Assembly (NCBI GenBank): GCA_013289585.1
Contig: JABCZR010000009.1
Coordinates: 62,001-126,000, forward strand
Direction: 5' to 3'
DNA from: Acidobacteriota bacterium
GTDB taxonomy: Bacteria; Acidobacteriota; Terriglobia; Acidiferrales; UBA7541
DNA: 64,000 nucleotides
Shown in pieces: positions 44,321 to 52,650 of the stretch. The notes beneath the pieces are model-generated. The model made no database searches, had not been told where the DNA came from, and was given only the letters and a program-made list of their open reading frames with translations. Numbering within the stretch: position 1 is the first letter of the stretch; every line of letters begins with the position of its first letter. The position numbers and the translations under genes were made by a program.

Positions 44321-44459
44321 GGGCGCGTGACGGCGGGGGGCGCCGCCGGTGCGGCTTCAGCCACCGCAGTTTTACTATAGACTTCGTGTAAGGATGCGTC
44401 AACGCCTCCGGACATGCCAAAGCCAGGCTTCACAATACCCCGGATTTGGCCCTCATTTA

Positions 44460-44640
44460 AGACAGTAAGTACTTTGGGGTTAACAAAAAAGCGCGAAGGA
44501 AAAGATTAAAAAGCGATACTCTTTCGTAACACAGCTGCTGCAAAGCTGTGCAAATGTGAAAACGGCAACCTCCCGTGAGGAAGCCCCGAATAAGGGCTTA
44601 CACTTAGCTCCACCACGACTAACATACCCCTTTTCAATTA
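44460..44640. other. Unexplained structured intergenic segment
   Basis: The 535-base gap 44321-44855 has no convincing gene. Three perfect or near-perfect stems follow one another: CACAGCT/AGCTGTG (44530-44536 with 44544-44550), GGC..CCTC/GAGG..GCC (44564-44585), and AAGCCC/GGGCTT (44581-44586 with 44594-44599). The last two share bases, so they compete. This could be a small RNA, a leader of pgsA on the minus strand, or chance. I cannot match it to a known riboswitch. Confidence 0.45.
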
Positions 44641-44748
44641 CTTACAAGGATCGCGGGCCAGGCAACTTCTGCGCTCTCTCACCTCTTTGCGCACTGGTCA
44701 AAGGCCGTTGCCGGAGTTTCCACAGTCTTTTCCACAAGTGCCCTGGCG

Positions 44749-44771
44749 CAAAAATCCCGCAAAAGACGGGA
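44749..44771 (-). terminator. Intrinsic terminator after the small membrane protein gene
   Basis: Read on the minus strand, TCCCG (44771-44767) pairs with CGGGA (44759-44755) around a 7-base loop, followed by TTTTTG. It lies about 85 bases past the stop of the 44856-45056 gene. The 5-bp stem is short, so strength is uncertain. Confidence 0.5.
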
Positions 44772-44855
44772 CCAATGGTCGACCAAATCACTAAAAACAA
44801 AGGTTTTTTTGGGTTTTACCCGAGAGTTACCGCCGCGACAATTCGTCCAACTGCT

Positions 44856-45056
44856 TTATATCGCTCGCGGCCCGCGCAGCAACCGCACCGGCAGCAGAAA
44901 AATCGCACTGATCAATTTGAGAACGCCGTCAACGGCGATCCCCAGGATGCGCAACGGCAGCAGCAGCAACCACACGATGGGATACATCACCAACGCAAAC
45001 AGCGCAAGCGGCCAGCACAGGATAAACAGAATGATCCACAGGAAAAAAGCAGCCAT
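44856..45056 (-). CDS. Small hydrophobic membrane protein
   Basis: A 66-residue protein that is almost entirely hydrophobic, with two likely membrane helices (FLWIILFILCWPLALFALVM and VLKLISAIFLLPVRLL) joined by PIVWLLLLPLRILGIAVDG. No family recognised. It begins 50 bases downstream of hflX on the same strand and is followed by a weak terminator, which supports it being a real gene. Function unknown. Confidence 0.65.
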   Translation of the reverse strand: MAAFFLWIILFILCWPLALFALVMYPIVWLLLLPLRILGIAVDGVLKLISAIFLLPVRLLRGPRAI

Positions 45057-45105
45057 GGCAACCTCGCTTGGTCCGGCCCCGGGAACGGCCGGCCCACACT
45101 CTACA

Positions 45106-46497
45106 TTACGAGAGCACGTGCCGCAAAGTTTCCTTTATCGCGAAGTCATTGAGTCGAAGGCGCTTGGCGATGGAGGCGGGAACTTCGGCTTCCAGAAGCA
45201 TGTGAGAATCCTGCACCTCGGAATGAAGGACGCGTCCCAGCGCGTGAATCAGAGCCAGCGTGCGTCCCTCCGCCATCGGCAGCCGCATCGAGAGCATAAC
45301 CACCGGATCCGTAGGCGTCTCGGCGTCCATGCGCCGTAGCAAGTCTTCAATTCCTTCGCCGGTCAGCGCGGACACCAGCACGGGCGCGCCGGCAGCGTTG
45401 CCATTTCTTTCCGCGCCGTTCGTGATGGCTTTGCGCTCTTCCGTGGAAAGCCGGTCGATCTTATTCAGCACGCGCAACGTCGGGCGGCCGGCTACGCCGA
45501 GTTCCTGCAGAATCTTTTCGACTTCCTCGTCGAGTTCGTGGTGATGCAGGTTTGATACATCGCTCACGTGGAGAATCAGCGCCGCTTCCTGCACTTCCTC
45601 CAGCGTCGCGCGAAAGGCGGTCAGCAATCCCTTGGGCAGATCGCGGATGAATCCCACGGTATCCGAAATCAGCACGCGACGGTTGGAGGGCAGGCGCAAC
45701 GCGCGAATGGTGGGATCCAGCGTCGCGAACATCCGCGAGGAAACCAGCACTTCGGCGCGGCTGAGCGCATTGAACAGAGTGGATTTGCCGGCGTTGGTGT
45801 AACCCACCAGCGCAATCGTTCCCAACGGCACGGCGTTTCTCGCTTCACGGCGCAGCGCGCGCTGTTTGCGAACTTCTTCAATCGCTCTTTGAATTTTTCC
45901 GACGCGATCGCGAATCCGCCGTCGGTCGGTCTCCAGTTTCTTTTCTCCGGGTCCACGCACGCCGATCCGTCCTGCCCCGCCGCCTGCTCCTCCAGCGCCA
46001 CCGCCCCCGCTTTTGCCTCCGAGGCGCGACATCGACGTTCCTTTTCCCGTCAGCCGCGGCAGCATGTAGTTGAGCTGCGCCAGTTCGACCTGCAACTGCC
46101 CTTCCCGGCTGCGCGCATGCCGCGCGAAAATATCCAGGATCAGCTGCGTGCGATCGATGACCCGGCGCTCCGTCGCTTCCTCGATGTTCCGCTGCTGCAT
46201 CGGTGACAGGTTGCTGTCGAAAATAATCAGCGGCGCTTTGTGCGCCGTGGCTTCCGCGCGGATTTCATCCAGCTTGCCGCGTCCCACCAGCGTCGCGGAG
46301 TCGGCTTTGTCGCGCACCTGAAAGACCGTTCCGGCAATGTCCGCGCCGGCGCTGCGCGCCAGTTCCACCAATTCGAGCAGCGATTCGCGTCCCTGCTCGC
46401 CCGCAGGCATTCCGGGAAAACGTGGCGCGCGTTTCCATCCCACGCCGACAAGCAATGCGCGCTCCGCCGTAGAAACCTGATGTTGTGTTTTCGTCAC
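45106..46497 (-). CDS. hflX: Ribosome-associated GTPase HflX
   Basis: GTPase that binds the 50S subunit and splits stalled ribosomes. The N-terminal HflX domain has TVFQVRDKADSATLVGRGKL and LIIFDSNLSPMQQRNIEEAT, then the glycine-rich linker before RGPGEKKLETDRRRIRDRV. The G domain has G1 ALVGYTNAGKSTLFNAL, G3 DTVGFIRDLPKGLLTAFRAT, G4 NKIDRL and G5 SALTGEG. Length of 463 includes a C-terminal domain. Located upstream of the small membrane gene. Confidence 0.95.
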   Translation of the reverse strand: MTKTQHQVSTAERALLVGVGWKRAPRFPGMPAGEQGRESLLELVELARSAGADIAGTVFQVRDKADSATLVGRGKLDEIRAEATAHKAPLIIFDSNLSPMQQRNIEEATERRVIDRTQLILDIFARHARSREGQLQVELAQLNYMLPRLTGKGTSMSRLGGKSGGGGAGGAGGGAGRIGVRGPGEKKLETDRRRIRDRVGKIQRAIEEVRKQRALRREARNAVPLGTIALVGYTNAGKSTLFNALSRAEVLVSSRMFATLDPTIRALRLPSNRRVLISDTVGFIRDLPKGLLTAFRATLEEVQEAALILHVSDVSNLHHHELDEEVEKILQELGVAGRPTLRVLNKIDRLSTEERKAITNGAERNGNAAGAPVLVSALTGEGIEDLLRRMDAETPTDPVVMLSMRLPMAEGRTLALIHALGRVLHSEVQDSHMLLEAEVPASIAKRLRLNDFAIKETLRHVLS

Positions 46498-46716
46498 AAG
46501 GATAAGCCGGGAGTCATCGTGCGGTGGTGGACATTTCGTGCGGGGCTCGGCCCTGAACCCAATTATACGCTTCTCCGGACCCCTCGGCGACCTGTCTCAA
46601 TTCCAAGCGGTGGCTCAGTTTTCGATTTCCGCGGAATCAAGCACTACGCCACAATTTCGCTGTTCGCCTGGGACTGCATCTCAGTGATACTACGAGGCAG
46701 TCTTAGGCTTGGACAC

Positions 46717-47243
46717 TTGTTTAGAGGATTTCAGCTTTTACATGGGGTCCTTGCGGTTCTCATGGCCTTCGGGTTCTTCATCTTTTGGGCGCGCACGCGA
46801 TTCTGGCTTCCCAAATACGCGCACATTCTAGCGGCGATTGGGCTGCTAGTCGGGGTATGGTGCGTCTCGACGACACCAGAGGATGCGCCAATCAATAAGG
46901 CCGGTTCTCTTGGCAAGTTTTTGTTTGCTCTCGCAGTGCCAGCCATGGTCTATTTTTTCTTTGTGTTTTATGGCGGACAGAGAGCAGCTATGAAATACAA
47001 GCCTAAGACCGCAACCGAAATTGCGGACCTCATCGAACGTTTCGTTAATGGTAAGAGTTTGTACCCGCAGGAATGGAATGATTTTGTTGAGAGCAGGCAT
47101 CCAGATGGAAAGCTAGATTTATACCGAAAAAGATGTGACGAGCTGGACCCTAAGTTAACTGTCCCGACCCGCAAGACGCTAAGGCATTAGCCGAACTTAG
47201 GAGGATGGTTGACGAGCTTCGGAGCCTTTCACCTGTCGCTTAG
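46717..47243 (+). pseudogene. Membrane protein of unknown function, frameshifted near the C-terminus
   Basis: From TTG 46717 (or ATG 46762) the frame encodes membrane helices (LHGVLAVLMAFGFFIFWA, YAHILAAIGLLVGVWCV, FLFALAVPAMVYFFFVFY) and a soluble tail with YPQEWNDFVESRHPDGKLDL, YRKRCDELDPKL. At about 47163-47166 the frame turns to a quick stop (TRKTLRH). The neighbouring frame continues DPQDAKALAELRRMVDELRS and stops at 47243. The break falls in a short C-run, as if one C were lost. Restored, the protein is about 175 residues. Either a real lesion or a base-calling error. The start codon is uncertain. Confidence 0.6.
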
Positions 47244-47404
47244 GATAACGCGCGCTGGCAAGTACTCTCGAAAGCTTTCGACTTGGCCAGCCAGTGCCCG
47301 CAGGGATACCCGGAAACTGATTCATACCCCATATCCGCCGAAGGAGTGTTGCGGGAAGGATCTGGCCCGTCCGGGTTTGCGTTCCTGCACGACGATTTGC
47401 GTAC

Positions 47405-47418
47405 CATTGGAACCAATG
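47405..47418. promoter_or_regulatory. Palindrome 13 bases before the FKBP gene
   Basis: CATTGG and CCAATG flank AA at 47405-47418, a perfect 14-base palindromic element within reach of the ribosome site of the gene starting at 47432. It may bind a regulator or fold in the mRNA leader. Confidence 0.3.
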
Positions 47419-47431
47419 CGAAAATGAATTC

Positions 47432-48283
47432 ATGCGAAAACTCACGATAGCAAAGGTATGTCTATTCACGGCCGGGATACTGGTGCTTGGAACTGCTAGA
47501 GCGCAACAGACTCCCGCGCCGGCTACTCAGCAAGCGCCCGCGGCAAAAACGCAAGCGGTTCCCGCGACCGGGACCCAGAAAACTCCTGCGGCGAAAACCG
47601 GAACGGCCACCAAACCAAGAGTCCAGCCGCCGCTGGTGCTCAAGACGCAGAAAGACAAATTCAGCTACGCGCTGGGAATGAACCTGGGCGACAACCTGCA
47701 CAAACAGTCCGTCGACGTAGACCCCGCCATTCTGCTACGCGGCCTGAAAGACGCCCTTGCTGCCGGCAAGACCGTCCTGACGGAAGACGAAGCGCGCACC
47801 GTGCTGATGGCCATGCAGTCCGAGATCCGCAGCCAAATGATGGAGAAGGCAAAACTGGCAGGAGACGCCAACAAAAAGGTGGGGGAGGAATTTCTGGCCG
47901 CAAATAAAGCCAAGGACGGCGTCGTCGCACTTCCCAGCGGCCTGCAATACAAAATCCTGACAGAAGGCACAGGACCAAAACCCACGGCCACCGATTCTGT
48001 CGCGTGCAATTATCGCGGCACGCTCATAAACGGCACTGAATTTGACAGCTCGTATAAGCGTGGCCAGCCGGCGACCTTTCAGGTCAATGGCGTCATCAAA
48101 GGCTGGACGGAAGCGCTGCAGCTCATGCCCGTGGGATCGAAGTGGCAGCTATTCATCCCTTCCGAGCTGGCCTACGGCGAACGGGGCCCGAGCCCGGAAA
48201 TCGGCGCGAATTCCACACTGATTTTTGAAGTGGAACTGCTCTCCATCCAGCCCAAGGACAAGACCGAAGCTGTACCCAAATAG
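47432..48283 (+). CDS. FKBP-type peptidyl-prolyl cis-trans isomerase, exported
   Basis: Periplasmic folding helper of 283 residues. A signal peptide (MRKLTIAKVCLFTAGILVLG, then TARAQ) is followed by an Ala/Pro/Thr/Gln-rich linker (~25-65). The FKBP N-terminal dimerisation region comes next (KFSYALGMNLGDNLHKQ to about 165), then the FKBP catalytic domain with YRGTLINGTEFDSSY, VIKGWTEALQLMPVGSKWQL and IPSELAYGERG. This is the FkpA/Mip layout. The low-complexity linker is unusual in length but common in Acidobacteria. Confidence 0.93.
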   Translation: MRKLTIAKVCLFTAGILVLGTARAQQTPAPATQQAPAAKTQAVPATGTQKTPAAKTGTATKPRVQPPLVLKTQKDKFSYALGMNLGDNLHKQSVDVDPAILLRGLKDALAAGKTVLTEDEARTVLMAMQSEIRSQMMEKAKLAGDANKKVGEEFLAANKAKDGVVALPSGLQYKILTEGTGPKPTATDSVACNYRGTLINGTEFDSSYKRGQPATFQVNGVIKGWTEALQLMPVGSKWQLFIPSELAYGERGPSPEIGANSTLIFEVELLSIQPKDKTEAVPK

Positions 48284-48344
48284 GCGTGAGCAAAAAGTGA
48301 GTTTGTCGCTGTGCCTTGAGGCTCAGCTTGCGTAAACGGACTGG

Positions 48345-49292
48345 CTAGCTCAATCCCTTGGATTTGAGCCACTCGATGATGCTGGCCTGGACGCAGGCAT
48401 CATCCCCGAACCCGGAAAACCACTGCACACCCGGCTCTTTGCGAAACCAGGTGATCTGGCGCTTGGCGTAGCGCCGCGTGGCCTGCCGAATCGCTTCGCG
48501 CGCATCGGCGAGTGTCATTTTCTCATGTAAGACGGCGCGCAGTTCGCGATAGCCGATAAAATCGAATGGTTTTGCATCTTCGCTCAGGCCGCTTGCCAAC
48601 AAGGCTTGCACTTCCTCTATCCATCCTTGCTCCAACATGGCTTCCGTTCTCGCGTGAATCCGCTCGATGAGCTTTTCGCGCGGCGGCATCAAACCCACCT
48701 TCAGGACGCGCCAGCCTTCCAGCTGAAACCGGCCCGCGCGATGGACTTCGGAGATGGGTTTGCGCGCCAGCACGCAGACTTCGATGGCCCGCAGGAGCTT
48801 CTGTTCGTCCGCGGGCGCGATCTTCCCCGCCGCTTCCGGATCGAGCCGCTTCAGCAGCCGGTGCAGGTAGCCTGTCGAATGTTCTTCCGCGCTGGCTCGG
48901 AGCCGCGCGCGCAATTCTTCCGAGCGCTGCGGCACATCCGCAAGGCCTTCGAGCAACGCGCGCAAATACAATCCTGTGCCTACCGTGAAGACCGGCAATC
49001 GTCCGTGCTGCCGCAACTCTGCAAGAACAGACAGAGCCAACTGGCGGTAGCCGCCCGCGGTGGCTTCCTCGTTCGGACCAAGAACGTCGATCAAATGGTG
49101 CGGAACGCCGCCCCGCTCGGATGCGCGGGGTTTTACCGTGCCGATATCAAACCCGCGATAAAGCTGCGTCGAATCGCAAGCCACCACTTCTCCGCCAAGC
49201 CGCTCCGCCAGCCACACGCCCAGCGCCGACTTCCCCGAAGCCGTCGGACCCACAACGGCAACGAGAGGCAAAAGCGTTTTCGAATCGCTCAT
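48345..49292 (-). CDS. miaA: tRNA dimethylallyltransferase
   Basis: Adds a dimethylallyl group to A37 of tRNAs reading U-starting codons. The P-loop VVGPTASGKSALGVWLAERL is at ~12-31, then CDSTQLYRGFDIGTVKP (usually QVYRGMDIGTAK), PHHLIDVL, TGLYLRALLEGL and the C-terminal FDFIGYRELRAVL and TRRYAKRQITWFRKE. Length of 315 is normal. Its ATG overlaps the stop of the 32-residue ORF upstream by four bases, so it ends the fabZ-lpxA operon. Confidence 0.95.
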   Translation of the reverse strand: MSDSKTLLPLVAVVGPTASGKSALGVWLAERLGGEVVACDSTQLYRGFDIGTVKPRASERGGVPHHLIDVLGPNEEATAGGYRQLALSVLAELRQHGRLPVFTVGTGLYLRALLEGLADVPQRSEELRARLRASAEEHSTGYLHRLLKRLDPEAAGKIAPADEQKLLRAIEVCVLARKPISEVHRAGRFQLEGWRVLKVGLMPPREKLIERIHARTEAMLEQGWIEEVQALLASGLSEDAKPFDFIGYRELRAVLHEKMTLADAREAIRQATRRYAKRQITWFRKEPGVQWFSGFGDDACVQASIIEWLKSKGLS

Positions 49293-49387
49293 CGAAAAAG
49301 GATGTGGCGGGCGCGCCAGAAGAGAATCACCAGCACCACAAGGGCGAGAAGAAGACTGCCGAGTACCTGCTGGCGCGGAATCTTCAC
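49289..49387 (-). CDS. 32-residue membrane protein ORF between tonB and miaA
   Basis: A GTG at 49387 opens a frame of 32 codons reading (V/M)KIPRQQVLGSLLLALV then VLVILFWRARHILFR. It is a single hydrophobic helix flanked by basic residues, so it should insert in the inner membrane. The start overlaps the tonB-like stop and the TGA overlaps the miaA ATG, each by a few bases. That double overlap argues that the ORF is translated and keeps the operon coupled. No family recognised; not long enough for usual annotation cut-offs. Confidence 0.6.
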   Translation of the reverse strand: MKIPRQQVLGSLLLALVVLVILFWRARHILFR

Positions 49388-50727
49388 TTGAGCTGGTTCA
49401 GATATTCGGGCGGAATGTTGTAAAGGTACGTGTAACGCAGTTCGATGTACGGGCCGCTGAACTGCGGCGGCAATGGTTCGAACGGGTTCGATGCACGCAC
49501 GGAGGAGTACGCCGCGCGGTCCAGCGGCTCCTTCCCCGAATTGCGCTGGATCACCGGCTCGGCGGACGGTACGCTCCCGTCGCGCATGATCTTGAACGTA
49601 AGTACGACGATGCCCTTCTCACCCAGTTCGACCGACCCGGGCATCACCGCAAACCAGTTGCGCTTTACGGTGACGTAGACGCGGTTGAGATAGTTGCTGA
49701 AGTCCACGCCTTCATTCGGCGTGAGCATCTCGATGCCGCCGTATGCGGTGCCATGGCCACCTCCGCCACCACCCGACCCGCCTCCTGGAATCGCTCCGCC
49801 GCCCGCAATGGGCCGCGGACCGGAGGTCTTCGCAGCGTTTCGCAACGATTCCTGGATGCTCTCGCCGGGCGACTTCGCCGTGGGCAGCACTAATCCCGGC
49901 CGCGGCTGCGGCGTATCCGGCGCTTCCAGCTTCAACGGCGCTTTAGGCGTGGGCGCATCCGTCTGCGGCATCGTCTGTGCGACGTTTGTCTTCGGCACCG
50001 GCGCACTGGGCAACTCTTTCACCGGCCGTTCCGGTTGCGGCGTCGGCGCAGGCGCGGGCTCGATCGGCGGGGCCACTTTCCGCAAAACGCGCGGATCGAC
50101 ATTCACCTTGGGAGCAGGCTGCGCCGGCCGCGTTGTTGGCTTCAGAGCATCTAACGCCCCGGGCGGAAGCAGCACCACCATCTGCCGCTGCGCCAAGTCC
50201 ATCTCTTCCTGCGTGGGCGCATGCTTGGGGAACAATTTTGATTGCAGCAGAATCGCGGCGATTACCAGGACGTGGAACGCGATCGAAGAGATGCGCGTCG
50301 CCACCTGCCACTTGGTCTTTTCTTCCGACGCCGGAGGAGCGATCAACTGGACTTCGCCGGTGATGAAAATGTCGGGAGCGATCATGTCCGTCGGTCGAAT
50401 CGGAAGCGCATCGGCGGTATCCGGCGGCGCCGCGCCTTGCGGCAGCACGATGCGCTCATCCATGTCCGTCGGTTGCAACGGGATGGACATGTCTTCCTTC
50501 ACGCCATACGCTTCGCGGCTGACGTCGCGCGGCACCACCACGCGCGCAGCGATCGATTCGAGGGGCAGGTTTGTCGGAATCGTGGAGTGCCCGTCAAGCG
50601 TTACGATCGGCAGCATCGCCGGAACCAGCGTCCGCTCGTCCAGGGTCGTCGGACGGCGGCGCTGCGTCGGCGCATCAATCGTGGCCGGCGGTCGTGCATC
50701 AATCGGAACCAGGATTCTATCGATCAT
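49384..50727 (-). CDS. TonB-like energy transducer with cytoplasmic N-terminal extension
   Basis: A 447-residue protein. Residues 1-146 are hydrophilic and carry repeated short motifs (PTTLDERTLVP, PTDMDERIVLP, then DIFITGEVQLIAPP), and should be cytoplasmic. A single membrane helix (RISSIAFHVLVIAAILL) lies at ~146-163. A Pro-rich spacer spans 195-310, with a glycine run near 320. The C-terminal TonB domain (SNYLNRVYVTVKRNWFAVMP, GIVVLTFKIMRDGSVPSAEP and IELRYTYLYN) ends the protein. TonB usually anchors with a short N-terminus, so the extension is unusual. It lies in the lpxA-lpxI operon, which suggests an envelope role. Confidence 0.85.
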   Translation of the reverse strand: MIDRILVPIDARPPATIDAPTQRRRPTTLDERTLVPAMLPIVTLDGHSTIPTNLPLESIAARVVVPRDVSREAYGVKEDMSIPLQPTDMDERIVLPQGAAPPDTADALPIRPTDMIAPDIFITGEVQLIAPPASEEKTKWQVATRISSIAFHVLVIAAILLQSKLFPKHAPTQEEMDLAQRQMVVLLPPGALDALKPTTRPAQPAPKVNVDPRVLRKVAPPIEPAPAPTPQPERPVKELPSAPVPKTNVAQTMPQTDAPTPKAPLKLEAPDTPQPRPGLVLPTAKSPGESIQESLRNAAKTSGPRPIAGGGAIPGGGSGGGGGGHGTAYGGIEMLTPNEGVDFSNYLNRVYVTVKRNWFAVMPGSVELGEKGIVVLTFKIMRDGSVPSAEPVIQRNSGKEPLDRAAYSSVRASNPFEPLPPQFSGPYIELRYTYLYNIPPEYLNQLK

Positions 50728-51755
50728 CTTGTTGTCGTTTTATCTTGCGAGGCAAATGCTTCTTCGCCGGCCGTCCCACGGCCGCCTGATACATTGACGC
50801 GTGCCGCGTGCTCCTGGATGCTTGCCATCACGCGGCTGGCCAGTTCCAGCGCTGCGCGGCCCGCCGCACCGTTTGTTCGTGGCTCTTCGCGCGTGCGCAC
50901 GGCATCCACAAATGCTGCAAGTTCGGCGTGCAACGGTTCGACCGCGGGAGCGTTCAGCTTTTCAAATCCAAATTCCGGCTGCGGCCCGGCCTTCTTCACC
51001 CCGACTCGCAGCGCATCGCGCCGCGCATAGTCCAGCGAGATGTACTCGTGCTGCTGGAAGAACCGCATCTTGCGCACGCGCTCGGTTGAAACACGGCTCG
51101 CCGTTACATTGGCGACCGCTCCTCCCGCGAACTCCAATCGAGCATGCGCGATATCCACTTTGTCTGTCAAAACGGGTATGCCGACGGCTTTCACTTCGGT
51201 TACCGCTTCTTTCACCAGCGCCAGCAATATGTCCAGGTCGTGAATCATCAAGTCGTAGATCACATCCACATCGAGGCTGCGCGCCGTGAACACGCCGAGC
51301 CGGTGTACTTCAAAAAACAGCGGGCGGTTCAGAATCGGCTCAACCGCGATCACCGCGGGATTGAATCGTTCGACATGCCCCACCTGAAGAATACGCCCGC
51401 TTCTTTTCGCGGCGGCGAGCAGCGCGTCGGCTTCCGCAAGATTCACCGCCATGGGCTTCTCGACGAGGATGTCGAGTCCCATCTCGAGCAACCGGCAGCC
51501 CACCTCTGCATGCGAAACGGTCGGAACGGAAACGCTTACCGCATCGGCGCTGCCGCGCAAGTCTTCAAGGCTCGCAAAGGCTCGCGTGTGGAACTCGGCC
51601 GCCACGGCCGCGGCGCGATTCGAATCCAGGTCATAAATGCCCGCCAGCTCCACGCCCTCGATCTCGCGATACACGCGCGCGTGATTGCGCCCGAATTCGC
51701 CGGTACCGGCGACGGCGACACGAATCTTTTTCGGTGGCCCAGCCGCCGCGCTCAT
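50724..51755 (-). CDS. Gfo/Idh/MocA family oxidoreductase
   Basis: NAD(P)-dependent sugar oxidoreductase of 343 residues. The Rossmann motif VAVAGTGEFGRNHARVYREI is near the N-terminus, then the family motif EKPMAVNLAEADALLAAA with its lysine, and HVERFNPAV. Its place between lpxI and a tonB-like gene resembles lipid A loci where a GnnA-type dehydrogenase oxidises UDP-GlcNAc to make 3-amino lipid A precursors, but the partner aminotransferase (gnnB) is not seen here. The sugar-nucleotide substrate is therefore inferred only. Overlaps both neighbours by four bases. Confidence 0.88.
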   Translation of the reverse strand: MSAAAGPPKKIRVAVAGTGEFGRNHARVYREIEGVELAGIYDLDSNRAAAVAAEFHTRAFASLEDLRGSADAVSVSVPTVSHAEVGCRLLEMGLDILVEKPMAVNLAEADALLAAAKRSGRILQVGHVERFNPAVIAVEPILNRPLFFEVHRLGVFTARSLDVDVIYDLMIHDLDILLALVKEAVTEVKAVGIPVLTDKVDIAHARLEFAGGAVANVTASRVSTERVRKMRFFQQHEYISLDYARRDALRVGVKKAGPQPEFGFEKLNAPAVEPLHAELAAFVDAVRTREEPRTNGAAGRAALELASRVMASIQEHAARVNVSGGRGTAGEEAFASQDKTTTR

Positions 51756-52630
51756 TTTTTGTTAGTTCCCCCGGAACTGGCTTTTAGTTCCGTTGCCGCG
51801 GCCGCGGGGAACGCTTCGATAGCGATTCCCGCTGCATCCGCCTGCGCAATCAATTCTTTGCGGTCAAACAGCAGTGTGCGTCCCGCATCCACCGCCAACG
51901 CCGTCGCGCCAGCACCCCTCATCTGTTCGATGGTCGGCAAGCCAACCACGGGTACGTCGAAGCGCATATCTTGTCCAGGCTTGCTGACTTTCACCACCAC
52001 CAGCGGCTTGCCGCCAGCGATGCGTCCCGCGCGCGCAATCGTCTCATCAGTGCCTTCCATCGCTTCCACGGCAACGCACGCGCGATCCGCAATCACCACC
52101 GTTTGTCCAACGTCCATCCCCGCGATTTGCCGGGCAACTCCAAGTCCATAGGCAATGTCTTCCGCTTCATGCTCATTCGGCGCGCGCCGTGTGAGCACTC
52201 CCGCATCCGCCACCAAGGGTTTCAAAAACAGCGTTGAGTCCACCAATTGAATCCCTTCTTCTTCCAGCACTCGCGCCACCGCTCCGATCAGCGAATCCGT
52301 ATTTTTTCGCGGCAGCGAAAACAGCAGCTTCGCCAGTTTCCAGTCCGGACGGATGGCGCTGAAAATTTTGTTGTGTTTCACCTGCCCGGCCATCACCGCC
52401 TGCGTCACGCCTTCCCGCTTCAGCAGTTCAATGGTCTTGCTCAGTTCGCCGAGGCTCACCCAATGCAACCGCTTCGCGATTTTCTCCAGCTCCGGCGAGG
52501 TCTCTTCTTTCAGCGCGATCACCGCCATTTCGATTCCCTGGCTCCGCGCGCCTTCCAGCACCAGAAACGGAAATCGCCCGTTTCCAGCGATGAGTCCCCA
52601 GCCTTTCGAATTGACGTTTGCGTCGGGCAT
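51752..52630 (-). CDS. lpxI: UDP-2,3-diacylglucosamine pyrophosphatase LpxI
   Basis: Hydrolyses UDP-2,3-diacylglucosamine to lipid X, an alternative to LpxH. From ATG 52630 the 292-residue protein starts MPDANVNSKGWGLIAGNGRF with the GLIAGNGRFP motif, followed by VMAGQVKHNKIF, a middle LVDSTLFLKPLVADAG and the C-terminal VAVEAMEGTDETIARAGRI typical of LpxI (DUF1009). A longer in-frame reading upstream overlaps lpxA and has no family likeness. It is 20 bases past lpxA and overlaps the oxidoreductase. Confidence 0.93.
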   Translation of the reverse strand: MPDANVNSKGWGLIAGNGRFPFLVLEGARSQGIEMAVIALKEETSPELEKIAKRLHWVSLGELSKTIELLKREGVTQAVMAGQVKHNKIFSAIRPDWKLAKLLFSLPRKNTDSLIGAVARVLEEEGIQLVDSTLFLKPLVADAGVLTRRAPNEHEAEDIAYGLGVARQIAGMDVGQTVVIADRACVAVEAMEGTDETIARAGRIAGGKPLVVVKVSKPGQDMRFDVPVVGLPTIEQMRGAGATALAVDAGRTLLFDRKELIAQADAAGIAIEAFPAAAATELKASSGGTNKK

Positions 52631-52650
52631 GAATTCGGCCGTCAGGCGTG

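Noticed and set aside
44500-44620. c-di-GMP (GEMM-I) or cobalamin riboswitch
   Set aside because: The order of conserved blocks (GCAAACC before GGACGCAAAGCC, or a GCCACTG box) is not found.
44556-45152. 198-codon plus-strand frame
   Set aside because: It overlaps the small membrane protein gene and the structured region, has no start signal and a composition unlike protein.
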